64,000 nt of DNA, taken from the NCBI RefSeq assembly GCF_019266065.1, contig NZ_LPNR01000109.1:1-64000 (forward strand), written 5' to 3'. Below, piece by piece: positions 25,111-31,986 of this stretch. Made by a program: the position numbers and the translations under genes. The DNA is from Nocardia sp. MH4. GTDB taxonomy: Bacteria > Actinomycetota > Actinomycetes > Mycobacteriales > Mycobacteriaceae. Position 1 is the stretch's first letter. Each line of letters starts with the position of its first letter. Below the pieces are notes generated by a model, which saw only the letters and a program-made list of their open reading frames with translations, was not told where the DNA came from and ran no database searches.

Positions 25111-25974
25111 ATGCCCAATGGGATCAGAACATTCGGTTTGATGGTCGGGCTGTCGGCGCTGATCGTCGCCATCGGGGCGATGTTCCGCAGCCCGACGATC
25201 CTGATCATCTCGATCGTGCTGGCCGTCGGCATGAACGCCTACGCCTACTTCAACAGCGACAAACTGGCGCTGAAGGCGATGCACGCGCAACCGGTCAGCG
25301 AACTGGAAGCGCCGGTCATGTACCGGATCGTGCGCGAGCTCGCGACCACGGCCCGCCAGCCCATGCCGCGGCTCTACATCAGCCCGACCAACGCGCCCAA
25401 CGCGTTCGCGACCGGGCGTAATCCCCGCCACGCCGCGGTGTGCTGTACCAGCGGCATCCTGCAGTTGCTCGACGAGCGGGAACTGCGCGCGGTGCTCGGA
25501 CACGAGCTGTCGCACGTCTACAACCGCGACATCCTGATCTCGTCGGTGGCCGGCGCGATGGCCTCGATCATCACCGGCCTCGCCAATATGGCGTTCTTCG
25601 CGAGCTCGTTCGGCAGCAGGGACGGGCAGGGCCCGAACATCATCGCCGTGCTGCTGGTCTCGCTGCTCGGCCCGATCGCGGCGGGCCTGATCAAGATGGC
25701 CGTCTCACGGTCCCGGGAGTACCAAGCCGATCAGTCCGGCGCCGAACTCACCGGTGACCCGCTGGCGCTGGCCTCGGCCCTGCGCAAGATCGAACGCGGC
25801 GTCCAGGTGGCCCCGCTGCCGCCGGATCCCCAACTCACCAGCGAATCGCACCTGATGATCGCCAACCCGTTCCGCGCGGGCGACCGCATCGCCCGCTGGT
25901 ACTCCACGCATCCGCCGATGGAGGAACGCATCAAGCGGCTGGAGGAGCTGGCGGGCGGCGAGCACCGCTGCTGA
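25111..25974 (+). CDS. htpX: Membrane zinc metalloprotease HtpX
   Basis: A 287-residue M48-family protease for membrane-protein quality control. Two N-terminal transmembrane helices are followed by the zinc motif HELSH (131-135) in VLGHELSHVYNRD, two more hydrophobic segments, and the third ligand region SREYQADQSGAELTG. A GGGGAGG lies just before the ATG. It follows the polyprenyl synthase gene by 170 bp and ends at a large convergent inverted repeat. The same neighbour relation exists in mycobacteria (Rv0562-Rv0563). Confidence 0.96.
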   Translation: MPNGIRTFGLMVGLSALIVAIGAMFRSPTILIISIVLAVGMNAYAYFNSDKLALKAMHAQPVSELEAPVMYRIVRELATTARQPMPRLYISPTNAPNAFATGRNPRHAAVCCTSGILQLLDERELRAVLGHELSHVYNRDILISSVAGAMASIITGLANMAFFASSFGSRDGQGPNIIAVLLVSLLGPIAAGLIKMAVSRSREYQADQSGAELTGDPLALASALRKIERGVQVAPLPPDPQLTSESHLMIANPFRAGDRIARWYSTHPPMEERIKRLEELAGGEHRC

Positions 25975-25986
25975 CGTCACCACCAC

Positions 25987-26074
25987 GTTTTCGGCCGCCT
26001 CGCCGCCGAGCAGCGAGACGGAACGCCGAAGGCGCAGTATCGCTGCTCGGCGGCGAGGTCACGAGGCCGAAAAC
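25987..26074. terminator. Large bidirectional inverted repeat between htpX and yajQ
   Basis: A 19-bp perfect inner stem (CCTCGCCGCCGAGCAGCGA at 25998-26016 with its complement at 26040-26058) is extended outside by GTTTTCGGCC / GGCCGAAAAC, with 1-nt and 6-nt asymmetric bulges and a 23-nt loop. Read on either strand it ends in a T-run (GTTTTC), so it can terminate both convergent genes. Confidence 0.85.
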
Positions 26075-26089
26075 CCGCGGCGCCAGCCG

Positions 26090-26581
26090 CTAGCGATAAT
26101 TCACGAACTGCAGGGCGATACCGAAGTCCTCGCCCTTGAGCAGCGAGATCACGGCCTGCAGATCGTCGCGCTTCTTGCTGCTGACCCGCAGTTCCTCGCC
26201 CTGGATCTGCGCCTTCACGCCCTTGGGGCCCTCGTCGCGGATCTTCTTGGAGATCTTCTTCGCCTTCTCGGTGTCGATGCCCTGCACCAGCGTGCCGGTG
26301 ATCTTGAACACCTTGCCCGAGGCCTGCGGCTCGCCGGCATCGAACGCCTTGAGCGAGATGTCGCGCCGGATCAGCTTCTCCTTGAACACATCGAGCGCGG
26401 CCTTGACCCGCTCCTCGGCGTTCGCGGTCAGCACGATGGCTTCCTCGCCCGACCACGCGATCGCCGCATCGGTGCCCTTGAAGTCGTAGCGGGAGTTCAG
26501 CTCCTTCTCCGCCTGGTGCAGCGCATTGTCGACCTCCTGCCGATCGACCTTGCTCACCACGTCGAATGACGAATCAGCCAC
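26090..26581 (-). CDS. YajQ family nucleotide-binding protein
   Basis: A 163-residue protein of the YajQ/UPF0234 family: SSFDVVSKVDRQEVDNAL at the N-terminus, YDFKGTDA, a central KEKLIRRDIS, and the C-terminus QAVISLLKGEDFGIALQFVNYR. Members bind nucleic acid, and one in Xanthomonas binds cyclic di-GMP and acts with a transcription factor. GTG 26581 has GGAG four bases upstream. I recall Rv0566c as the mycobacterial counterpart, also near htpX. Its role here is not known. Confidence 0.92.
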   Translation of the reverse strand: MADSSFDVVSKVDRQEVDNALHQAEKELNSRYDFKGTDAAIAWSGEEAIVLTANAEERVKAALDVFKEKLIRRDISLKAFDAGEPQASGKVFKITGTLVQGIDTEKAKKISKKIRDEGPKGVKAQIQGEELRVSSKKRDDLQAVISLLKGEDFGIALQFVNYR

Positions 26582-26700
26582 ACTGCGCTCCTGTCCCTCA
26601 CGGTCTGCCAACGGGTGGGCCGACAGGTGTGCCGGCCACCGAGACAGTTGTACCCGTATGCCCCCGTCGACCGTGCTCGCAGGGTCGTTGTGCAGGCGGT

Positions 26701-26729
26701 TTGCATTGGGGGTGTGGGTTCGTTGTAAG
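26701..26729 (+). promoter_or_regulatory. Likely tRNA-Tyr promoter
   Basis: TTGCAT (26701-26706), 17 bp, then TGTAAG (26724-26729), about 23 bp before the predicted mature 5' end of tRNA-Tyr. Reasonable sigma-70-type spacing, imperfect -10. Confidence 0.45.
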
Positions 26730-26758
26730 CTGCTCAGCGCACCGGAAACGGCGCACAA

Positions 26759-26841
26759 GGCAGATTGCCCGAGCGGCCAATGGGAGCAGACTGTAAATCT
26801 GTCGGTGAAAGCCTACGTAGGTTCGAATCCTACATCTGCCA
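26759..26841 (+). tRNA. tRNA-Tyr (anticodon GTA)
   Basis: An 83-nt class II tRNA with a long variable arm. Acceptor GGCAGAT pairs with ATCTGCC, the anticodon loop is ACTGTAAAT with GTA, and the T arm contains GGTTCGAATCC. CCA is not encoded. Confidence 0.95.
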
Positions 26842-26845
26842 CATC

Positions 26846-26882
26846 GAACCCCGTCGATCATCACGATCGGCGGGGTTCTTTG
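26846..26882 (+). terminator. tRNA-Tyr terminator
   Basis: GAACCCCG pairs with CGGGGTTC, extended by CGAT/ATCG with a T-G pair between, loop of 7 nt, followed by TTT. It begins five bases after the tRNA. From here to the promoter at 27055 about 170 bases hold no convincing gene. Confidence 0.85.
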
Positions 26883-27054
26883 GTTCGTGGCCTCGTCCGC
26901 CTCTCCGCGATTCTGCGTCCCGTCCGGGAGCTCGACTGTGCGTTCTCGGGCTCGCGTCGTTCTGGCACGGCGTCGAGGTGGCCGGGGGAGTTACCCATGC
27001 ACCTGCGTGATCAGTGGGTTGCGGGTCGGTAAAAATGGGGTCTCACCAGGCGAT

Positions 27055-27082
27055 TTGGTGCTCTTCGGTGGAAGTGTGTAAT
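27055..27082 (+). promoter_or_regulatory. Promoter for tRNA-Thr/tRNA-Met/rpmG
   Basis: TTGGTG (27055-27060), 16 bp, then TGTAAT (27077-27082), about 65 bp upstream of tRNA-Thr. No terminator is seen between the two tRNAs and rpmG, so one transcript is likely. Confidence 0.55.
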
Positions 27083-27154
27083 CTCTTTCAGGACGCCGGA
27101 GCACGGGGTCGCTCGGATCGGTTCGCCGACCAAGACCTTGTGCCACGTAGTCAT

Positions 27155-27227
27155 GCCCCCTTAGCTCAGTCGGCAGAGCGTTTCCATGGTAAGGAAAAGG
27201 TCAACGGTTCGATTCCGTTAGGGGGCT
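27155..27227 (+). tRNA. tRNA-Thr (anticodon GGT)
   Basis: A 73-nt cloverleaf: acceptor GCCCCCT / AGGGGGC, D arm TAGCTCAGTCGGCAGAGC, anticodon stem-loop TTTCCATGGTAAGGAAA with GGT, T arm GGTTCGATTCC. CCA is not encoded. Confidence 0.95.
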
Positions 27228-27285
27228 CGCCGGATTGCCGGTGGTGACCGACTTTCCCGCCGGCCCACCGTAACAGGTCCGCCGT

Positions 27286-27361
27286 GGCGGTGTAGCTCAG
27301 TCGGTAGAGCAAACGACTCATAATCGTTGTGTCGCCGGTTCAAGTCCGGCCATCGCTACCA
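27286..27361 (+). tRNA. tRNA-Met (anticodon CAT, elongator type)
   Basis: A 76-nt cloverleaf with encoded CCA: D arm TAGCTCAGTCGGTAGAGC, anticodon loop ACTCATAAT, T arm CGGTTCAAGTCCG. The acceptor stem GGCGGTG / CATCGCT has two G-T pairs, the first at position 1-72; a paired end argues against an initiator tRNA. Confidence 0.92.
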
Positions 27362-27397
27362 ATAACGACTCAGCCCAGACCGGAAAGAAGGCAAATC

Positions 27398-27568
27398 GTG
27401 GCCGCGAAGTCCACCGATGTCCGGCCAAAGATCACCTTGGCCTGCGAAGAGTGCAAGCACCGCAACTACATCACCAAGAAGAACCGGCGCAACGACCCGG
27501 ACCGCCTCGAGCTGAAGAAGTTCTGCCCGAACTGCGGAACCCACCGGGCGCACCGCGAGTCGCGCTGA
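27398..27568 (+). CDS. rpmG: 50S ribosomal protein L33, zinc-ribbon form
   Basis: A 56-residue L33 with both cysteine pairs (CEEC and CPNC), the zinc-binding C+ form. It starts GTG at 27398 (VAAKSTDVRPKITL). The gene follows tRNA-Met by 36 bp, as rpmG2 does near hadABC in mycobacteria. Its own terminator follows. Confidence 0.96.
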   Translation: MAAKSTDVRPKITLACEECKHRNYITKKNRRNDPDRLELKKFCPNCGTHRAHRESR

Positions 27569-27584
27569 TTCACCAAGCTTTGCC

Positions 27585-27612
27585 GAAAGGCCGGACGAGA
27601 GTCCGGCCTTTC
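27585..27612 (+). terminator. rpmG terminator
   Basis: A perfect 12-bp stem (GAAAGGCCGGAC / GTCCGGCCTTTC) with a GAGA loop, 16 bp after the rpmG stop. Confidence 0.85.
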
Positions 27613-27706
27613 GTGCGTTTCCGGGGTCGGTACGGTACCCGCCCGAGTGGGTGAATACACCCCGCTCGACGTTGTGACCCGGCTACGTGTGAGTAAGGTC
27701 CACGGT

Positions 27707-28780
27707 GTGACAGTGAACACCGGAACCGACGAAGCGGTCACCGCCGCAGCCGCCGCACCGGTCGATCCCGCCGCGCACGCCGCGGCGATGGTCGGCCACC
27801 ACTACCGTGTCGACGACTACTACGAGGTCGGCCGCGAGAAGGTGCGCGAATACGCCCGTGCCGTGCAGGACTACCACCCGGTGCACTGGGAGGAAGACGT
27901 CGCACGTGAGTACGGCCACGACGGCCTGCTCGCCCCGCTCACCTTCATCTCGCTGGTGGGCATCCTCGCCCAGCGCAAGCTGTTCGAGCAGATCGTCACG
28001 GGCTACGACCTGAGCCAGATCATGCAGACCGATCAGATCCTGGAGTTCCACCGCCCTATCCGGGTGGGCGACCAGCTGACCTGTGATGTGTACCTGCATT
28101 CCTTCCGGCAGGCTTTCGGCGGCGACATCATCGTGACGAAGAACATCGTCACCGCCCAGGACGACGAGCTGGTGCTCACCACCTACACCACGCTCATCGG
28201 CCGCAGCGGCGGTGACATCGATCCCACGATGTCGGACGCGGTGCGCAACATCCTGATGCACGGCCTCGAGGAGCCCGCTCATCACGCGCCCGTCGACGCG
28301 CACACCGGGATCACCCCGGATCCGGTCACCAAGCAGCCGGCCCCGTTCTTCAGCACGCGCGCCCTGTCCTTCGACAGCGTGTCGGCCGGTGATGAACTCC
28401 CGCCGCGCACCGTCCGGCTCACCCGTGGCGATCTGGTTAACTACGCGGGCGTGTCCGGCGACGCCAACCCGATCCACTGGAGCGACGAGATCGTCAAGCT
28501 CGTCGGCCTCGACGACGTGGTCGCGCACGGCATGCTGACGATGGGTCTCGGCGGCGGTTTCGTCACCTCCTGGCTCGGCGATCCCGGCGCCGTCAAGGAG
28601 TACAACGTGCGCTTCACCAGCCCGGTCTACGTCGGGTCCGACGCACCGGCCGAGGTCGAGTTCACCGGTAAGGTGAAGTCGGTCGATCCGGAGACCAGGA
28701 CCGCGGTCGTCGCCATCACGGCGAAGTCGGCGGGCAAGAAGATCTTCGGGCGGGCCACGGCTACCGTTCAGCTGTCCTGA
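27707..28780 (+). CDS. Fused (3R)-hydroxyacyl-ACP dehydratase HadA-HadB
   Basis: A 357-residue protein joining two hot-dog domains that are separate genes (hadA, hadB) in M. tuberculosis. The N-terminal HadA-like half contains RAVQDYHPVHWEEDVA and LLAPLTFISLVG; the C-terminal HadB-like half contains the hydratase motif YAGVSGDANPIHWSDE near residue 250 and DDVVAHGMLTMG. The product dehydrates 3-hydroxyacyl-ACP in FAS-II mycolic acid elongation. The start is GTG 27707 (VTVNTGTDEA), with AAGG upstream; the frame continues 20 codons further without coding look. No hadC follows: tRNA-Trp comes next. Confidence 0.93.
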   Translation: MTVNTGTDEAVTAAAAAPVDPAAHAAAMVGHHYRVDDYYEVGREKVREYARAVQDYHPVHWEEDVAREYGHDGLLAPLTFISLVGILAQRKLFEQIVTGYDLSQIMQTDQILEFHRPIRVGDQLTCDVYLHSFRQAFGGDIIVTKNIVTAQDDELVLTTYTTLIGRSGGDIDPTMSDAVRNILMHGLEEPAHHAPVDAHTGITPDPVTKQPAPFFSTRALSFDSVSAGDELPPRTVRLTRGDLVNYAGVSGDANPIHWSDEIVKLVGLDDVVAHGMLTMGLGGGFVTSWLGDPGAVKEYNVRFTSPVYVGSDAPAEVEFTGKVKSVDPETRTAVVAITAKSAGKKIFGRATATVQLS

Positions 28781-28799
28781 CCTGGTCGGCTGTCCCGGA

Positions 28800-28830
28800 T
28801 TGGCAAATACCGCACGCGGTAACGTACACT
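28800..28830 (+). promoter_or_regulatory. Candidate promoter for tRNA-Trp/secE/nusG
   Basis: TTGGCA (28800-28805), 19 bp, then TACACT (28825-28830). Spacing is long. It lies directly after hadAB and before a strong hairpin. Confidence 0.4.
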
Positions 28831-28854
28831 CGGGACTCTGGGGTCACCGGCTGC

Positions 28855-28902
28855 TGCGCGCTGATCTTCCCGGGGACATGATCCCCTTGGAAGCGGCGCG
28901 CA
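28855..28902 (+). terminator. Multi-stem hairpin between hadAB and tRNA-Trp
   Basis: TGCGCGC pairs with GCGCGCA, CTTCC with GGAAG and GGG with CCC around a 7-nt loop, with small internal loops. It may end the hadAB message or, if the promoter at 28800 is used, act inside the leader of the tRNA-Trp/secE transcript. Confidence 0.5.
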
Positions 28903-28977
28903 TGTTGTGTGGCACCAGAGCTCGATAATCGAATATCGACTGTGGTTGGGCACTACAGCTCAGGCTGGTCCAACCGA

Positions 28978-29050
<73 letters not shown>

Positions 29051-29079
29051 CCCTGAATGCCAGCGACGAGGAAGGATCG

Positions 29080-29161
29080 ACGTGAGCGAGCGGAGCGAGC
29101 GAGCCATCAGGCCAGCGCGCTTCGCGCACGGCGGATCCGAGCGAAGCGAGGAGACGACGTG
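29080..29161 (+). repeat. GAGCGAGCGGAGCGAGC-type repeat at the secE start
   Basis: The segment opens with GACGTGAGCGA and a string of GAGC/GAGCG units, passes through a GCGCGCTTCGCGC dyad, repeats GAGCGAAGCGAGGAG, and ends with a second GACGTGAGCGA that is the real secE start (GTG 29159). It looks like an intergenic repeat with a duplicated edge. The first GTG (29082) is out of frame with secE. Confidence 0.5.
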
Positions 29162-29536
29162 AGCGACGAGCGGGATACTCGCGCCGAAGACGGCGACGAC
29201 ACCGCCGCTGCCACTCGGCCGAGCGGCAAGCGGACAGCTCGCCGTGCGCGCACGTCGGATGCTCCGGCGGACACCGGTTCGGTGGCGACGCTCGACCGGT
29301 CCTCCTCGCGCAAGGCAGACAAGACTGCTGGGAAGGCCACGTCGGGCAACCCGTTCAAGCGGCTGCTCAGGTTCCTGCGAGAAGTTATCGCGGAACTGCG
29401 CAAGGTGATCTGGCCCAACCGGAAGCAGATGGTCACCTATACGACCGTCGTTCTGGTGTTCGTGGTCTTCATGGTCGCGTTCATATTTGGGCTGGATACG
29501 GCGTTCATCAAGGGTGTCGACTGGCTGTTCGGCTGA
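29159..29536 (+). CDS. secE: Preprotein translocase subunit SecE
   Basis: A 125-residue SecE. An N-terminal charged, disordered extension of about 60 residues is followed by the conserved amphipathic helix RLLRFLREVIAELRKVIWP and a single transmembrane helix (TYTTVVLVFVVFMVAFIFGL). It is part of the SecYEG channel. GTG 29159 follows GAGGAGACGAC, a good ribosome binding site. nusG follows 85 bp downstream, the nearly universal pairing. Confidence 0.95.
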   Translation: MSDERDTRAEDGDDTAAATRPSGKRTARRARTSDAPADTGSVATLDRSSSRKADKTAGKATSGNPFKRLLRFLREVIAELRKVIWPNRKQMVTYTTVVLVFVVFMVAFIFGLDTAFIKGVDWLFG

Positions 29537-29621
29537 TCGCCGACACCAACGCCGGTAGCCGATCCCGGGCCGGAACGGCGGAGTGTGCGCTCCGCGCCCC
29601 CGACCCGGCCCAGAGGATGTA

Positions 29622-30443
29622 GTGACGACACAGGAAGCGAGTGCCTCAGTGAGCACCCCGGAGAACGAAACAAACGACGAGTTCCCGGTCGACGACGTCG
29701 TGGCGGAGACCGCCACCGACGAGGTCGATGCCACCACCGAGGTCGCTGACGCCGACGAGACCGTCGTCGAGGACGTCGCCACCGAGGAAGACCCCGAAGC
29801 CGACCCGGTCGAGTCGATGAAGGCCAAGCTGCGCCGCGTCCCCGGCGACTGGTACGTCGTGCACTCCTACGCCGGCTACGAGAACAAGGTCAAGACCAAC
29901 CTCGAGACCCGCGTGCAGAACCTCGGCCTCGAGGACTACATCTTCCAGGTCGAGGTGCCGACCGAAGAAGTCACCGAGATCAAGAACGGCCAGCGCAAGC
30001 ACGTCAACCGCAAGGTGCTGCCGGGCTACATCCTGGTCCGGATGGAACTGAACAACGAGTCGTGGGGTGCGGTCCGCAACACTCCCGGCGTCACCGGTTT
30101 CGTCGGTATGACCGGCGGTGGCCCCGGCGCCAAGCCGACCCCGCTGACCATCAACGAGGTCGTGAAGTTCCTGGTTCCGGCCGGTGCGCAGCAGAAGAAG
30201 GCGGCCGCGGCGGCAGCCTCCTCGACCGGCGCCGAGTCCACCGGCGAGGTGTCGGCCAAGCCGATCATCGAGGTCGACTTCGAGGTCGGCGAGTCGGTGA
30301 CCGTGATGGACGGCCCGTTCGCGACGCTGCCCGCCAGCATCAGCGAGGTCAACGCCGAGCAGCAGAAGCTCAAGGTGCTCGTCTCGATCTTCGGTCGCGA
30401 GACCCCGGTCGAGCTGAACTTCACCCAGGTCTCCAAGATCTAG
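29622..30443 (+). CDS. nusG: Transcription termination/antitermination factor NusG
   Basis: A 273-residue NusG. The first ~75 residues are an acidic, disordered extension usual in actinobacteria. Then come the NGN domain (WYVVHSYAGYENKVKTNLE, VLPGYILVRMELN, GVTGFVGMTG), an Ala/Ser-rich linker and a C-terminal KOW domain (FEVGESVTVMDGPFATLPASISEV). It binds RNA polymerase and links it to ribosomes or Rho. Start GTG 29622 is preferred over an upstream in-frame ATG inside low-quality sequence. Confidence 0.96.
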   Translation: MTTQEASASVSTPENETNDEFPVDDVVAETATDEVDATTEVADADETVVEDVATEEDPEADPVESMKAKLRRVPGDWYVVHSYAGYENKVKTNLETRVQNLGLEDYIFQVEVPTEEVTEIKNGQRKHVNRKVLPGYILVRMELNNESWGAVRNTPGVTGFVGMTGGGPGAKPTPLTINEVVKFLVPAGAQQKKAAAAAASSTGAESTGEVSAKPIIEVDFEVGESVTVMDGPFATLPASISEVNAEQQKLKVLVSIFGRETPVELNFTQVSKI

Positions 30444-30458
30444 CTCGAACCAGCTTCG

Positions 30459-30486
30459 CAACGGCACCGCCTCGGCGGTGCCGTTG
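30459..30486 (+). terminator. Hairpin after nusG
   Basis: CAACGGCACCG pairs with CGGTGCCGTTG around a small CCTCGG cap, 15 bp after the nusG stop and followed by TCGTTGT. It is a terminator or partial attenuator before rplK. The remaining ~195 bp to rplK form the L11 leader; TAGAGT (30532-30537) is a possible -10. Confidence 0.65.
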
Positions 30487-30681
30487 TCGTTGTACGACCT
30501 CCCCGCCTGCGGCCGCCACGGTGGGGTTCGGTAGAGTGTGACAGTTCGTGTGTAGACCCGCTCCAGGCGTTTTCCGCCCGGTGTGACGGTCGTGCGCGAA
30601 TGCCGGGCTTGGACCCGGCGTGGGAGCGATCCCGCAACAGGCTTACGGCAACCGTAAGGAACCGAAACCCAAGGAAGAAAG

Positions 30682-31116
30682 ATGCCCCCCAAGAAGAAGA
30701 AGCTCGCCGGGATCATCAAGCTGCAGATCCAGGCCGGTGCCGCGAACCCGGCTCCTCCGGTCGGCCCCGCGCTCGGTCAGCACGGCGTCAACATCATGGA
30801 GTTCTGCAAGGCGTACAACGCCGCGACCGAGTCGCAGCGTGGCAACGTCATCCCGGTCGAGATCTCGGTGTACGAGGACCGGACGTTCGACTTCAAGCTG
30901 AAGACCCCGCCCGCCGCGCGTCTGCTGCTCAAGGCCGCCGGTGTGCAGAAGGGCTCGGCCGAGCCGCACAAGACCAAGGTCGCCAAGGTCACCATGGACC
31001 AGGTCCGGGAGATCGCCAAGACCAAGGCCGAGGATCTCAACGCCACCGATCTCGATCAGGCCGCGAAGATCATCGCCGGTACCGCGCGTTCGATGGGTAT
31101 CACCGTCGAAGGCTGA
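30682..31116 (+). CDS. rplK: 50S ribosomal protein L11
   Basis: A 144-residue L11 ([26 protein letters not shown]), with the N-terminal domain that contacts translation factors and the C-terminal domain ([27 protein letters not shown]) that binds the 23S GTPase centre. A purine-rich AAGGAAGAAAG precedes the ATG. It is followed by rplA with a 79-bp gap, the standard order. Confidence 0.98.
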
Positions 31117-31195
31117 GCGACTACTCGCTCACTGTGGGAGGGCCGGCCAGGCCCGTAACACCACATCTGAACTCGAACATTAAGGACAGAGAAAC

Positions 31196-31909
31196 ATGGC
31201 AAAGCGAAGCAAGGCGTATCTCGCCGCTGCTGAGAAGGTCGATCGCGACAAGCTGTACTCCCCGCTGGCCGCTGCGCGCCTGGCCAAGGAGACCGCGACC
31301 ACCAAGACCGACGCGACCGTCGAGGTCGCCGTTCGTCTCGGCGTCGACCCCCGTAAGGCCGACCAGATGGTCCGCGGCACCGTCAACCTGCCGCACGGCA
31401 CCGGTAAGACCGCCCGCGTCATCGTGTTCGCCGCCGGCGAGAAGGCCGCCGAGGCCGAGGCCGCCGGTGCCGACGCCGTGGGCGCCGAGGACCTGATCGA
31501 GCGGATCCAGGGCGGCTGGCTGGACTTCGACGCCGCGATCGCCACCCCGGACCAGATGGCCAAGGTCGGCCGCATCGCGCGTGTCCTGGGCCCGCGCGGT
31601 CTGATGCCGAACCCGAAGACGGGCACCGTCACCAACGATGTGACCAAGGCCGTCAACGACATCAAGGGCGGCAAGATCAACTTCCGCGTCGACAAGCAGG
31701 CCAACCTGCACTTCGTCATCGGCAAGGCGTCCTTCGACGACGCCAAGCTGGTGGAGAACTACGGCGCCGCGCTGGACGAGATCCTGCGTGTGAAGCCGTC
31801 GACCGCCAAGGGTCGCTACGTCAAGAAGATCACGGTTTCGACCAACACCGGACCGGGCATCCCGGTGGACCCGAACCGCACCCGCAACCTCCTCGACGAG
31901 GATGCGTGA
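31196..31909 (+). CDS. rplA: 50S ribosomal protein L1
   Basis: A 237-residue L1 with the conserved VEVAVRLGVDPRKADQMVRGTVNLPHGTG-type core and GPRGLMPNPKTGTVT. L1 binds the 23S L1 stalk and in many bacteria represses its own operon. A GGACAGAGAAAC leader precedes the ATG. A strong bidirectional terminator follows, because an MFS gene converges on it instead of rplJ being next. Confidence 0.98.
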   Translation: MAKRSKAYLAAAEKVDRDKLYSPLAAARLAKETATTKTDATVEVAVRLGVDPRKADQMVRGTVNLPHGTGKTARVIVFAAGEKAAEAEAAGADAVGAEDLIERIQGGWLDFDAAIATPDQMAKVGRIARVLGPRGLMPNPKTGTVTNDVTKAVNDIKGGKINFRVDKQANLHFVIGKASFDDAKLVENYGAALDEILRVKPSTAKGRYVKKITVSTNTGPGIPVDPNRTRNLLDEDA

Positions 31910-31941
31910 GCTTCGACTGACAGGTAGCTCCTGATCGACCA

Positions 31942-31974
31942 CGAGGGTGGGAACGCACTGCGTTCCCACCCTCG
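31942..31974. terminator. Bidirectional terminator between rplA and the MFS gene
   Basis: A perfect 14-bp stem (CGAGGGTGGGAACG / CGTTCCCACCCTCG) with a 5-nt loop. The plus strand continues into CGGTCTTTCC. It lies 32 bp after rplA and 12 bp from the convergent stop. Confidence 0.88.
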
Positions 31975-31986
31975 CGGTCTTTCCGG

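Noticed and set aside
28781..28977. hadC expected after hadAB by mycobacterial synteny
   Set aside because: No hot-dog domain ORF is found in any frame; the interval holds only a promoter candidate and a hairpin.
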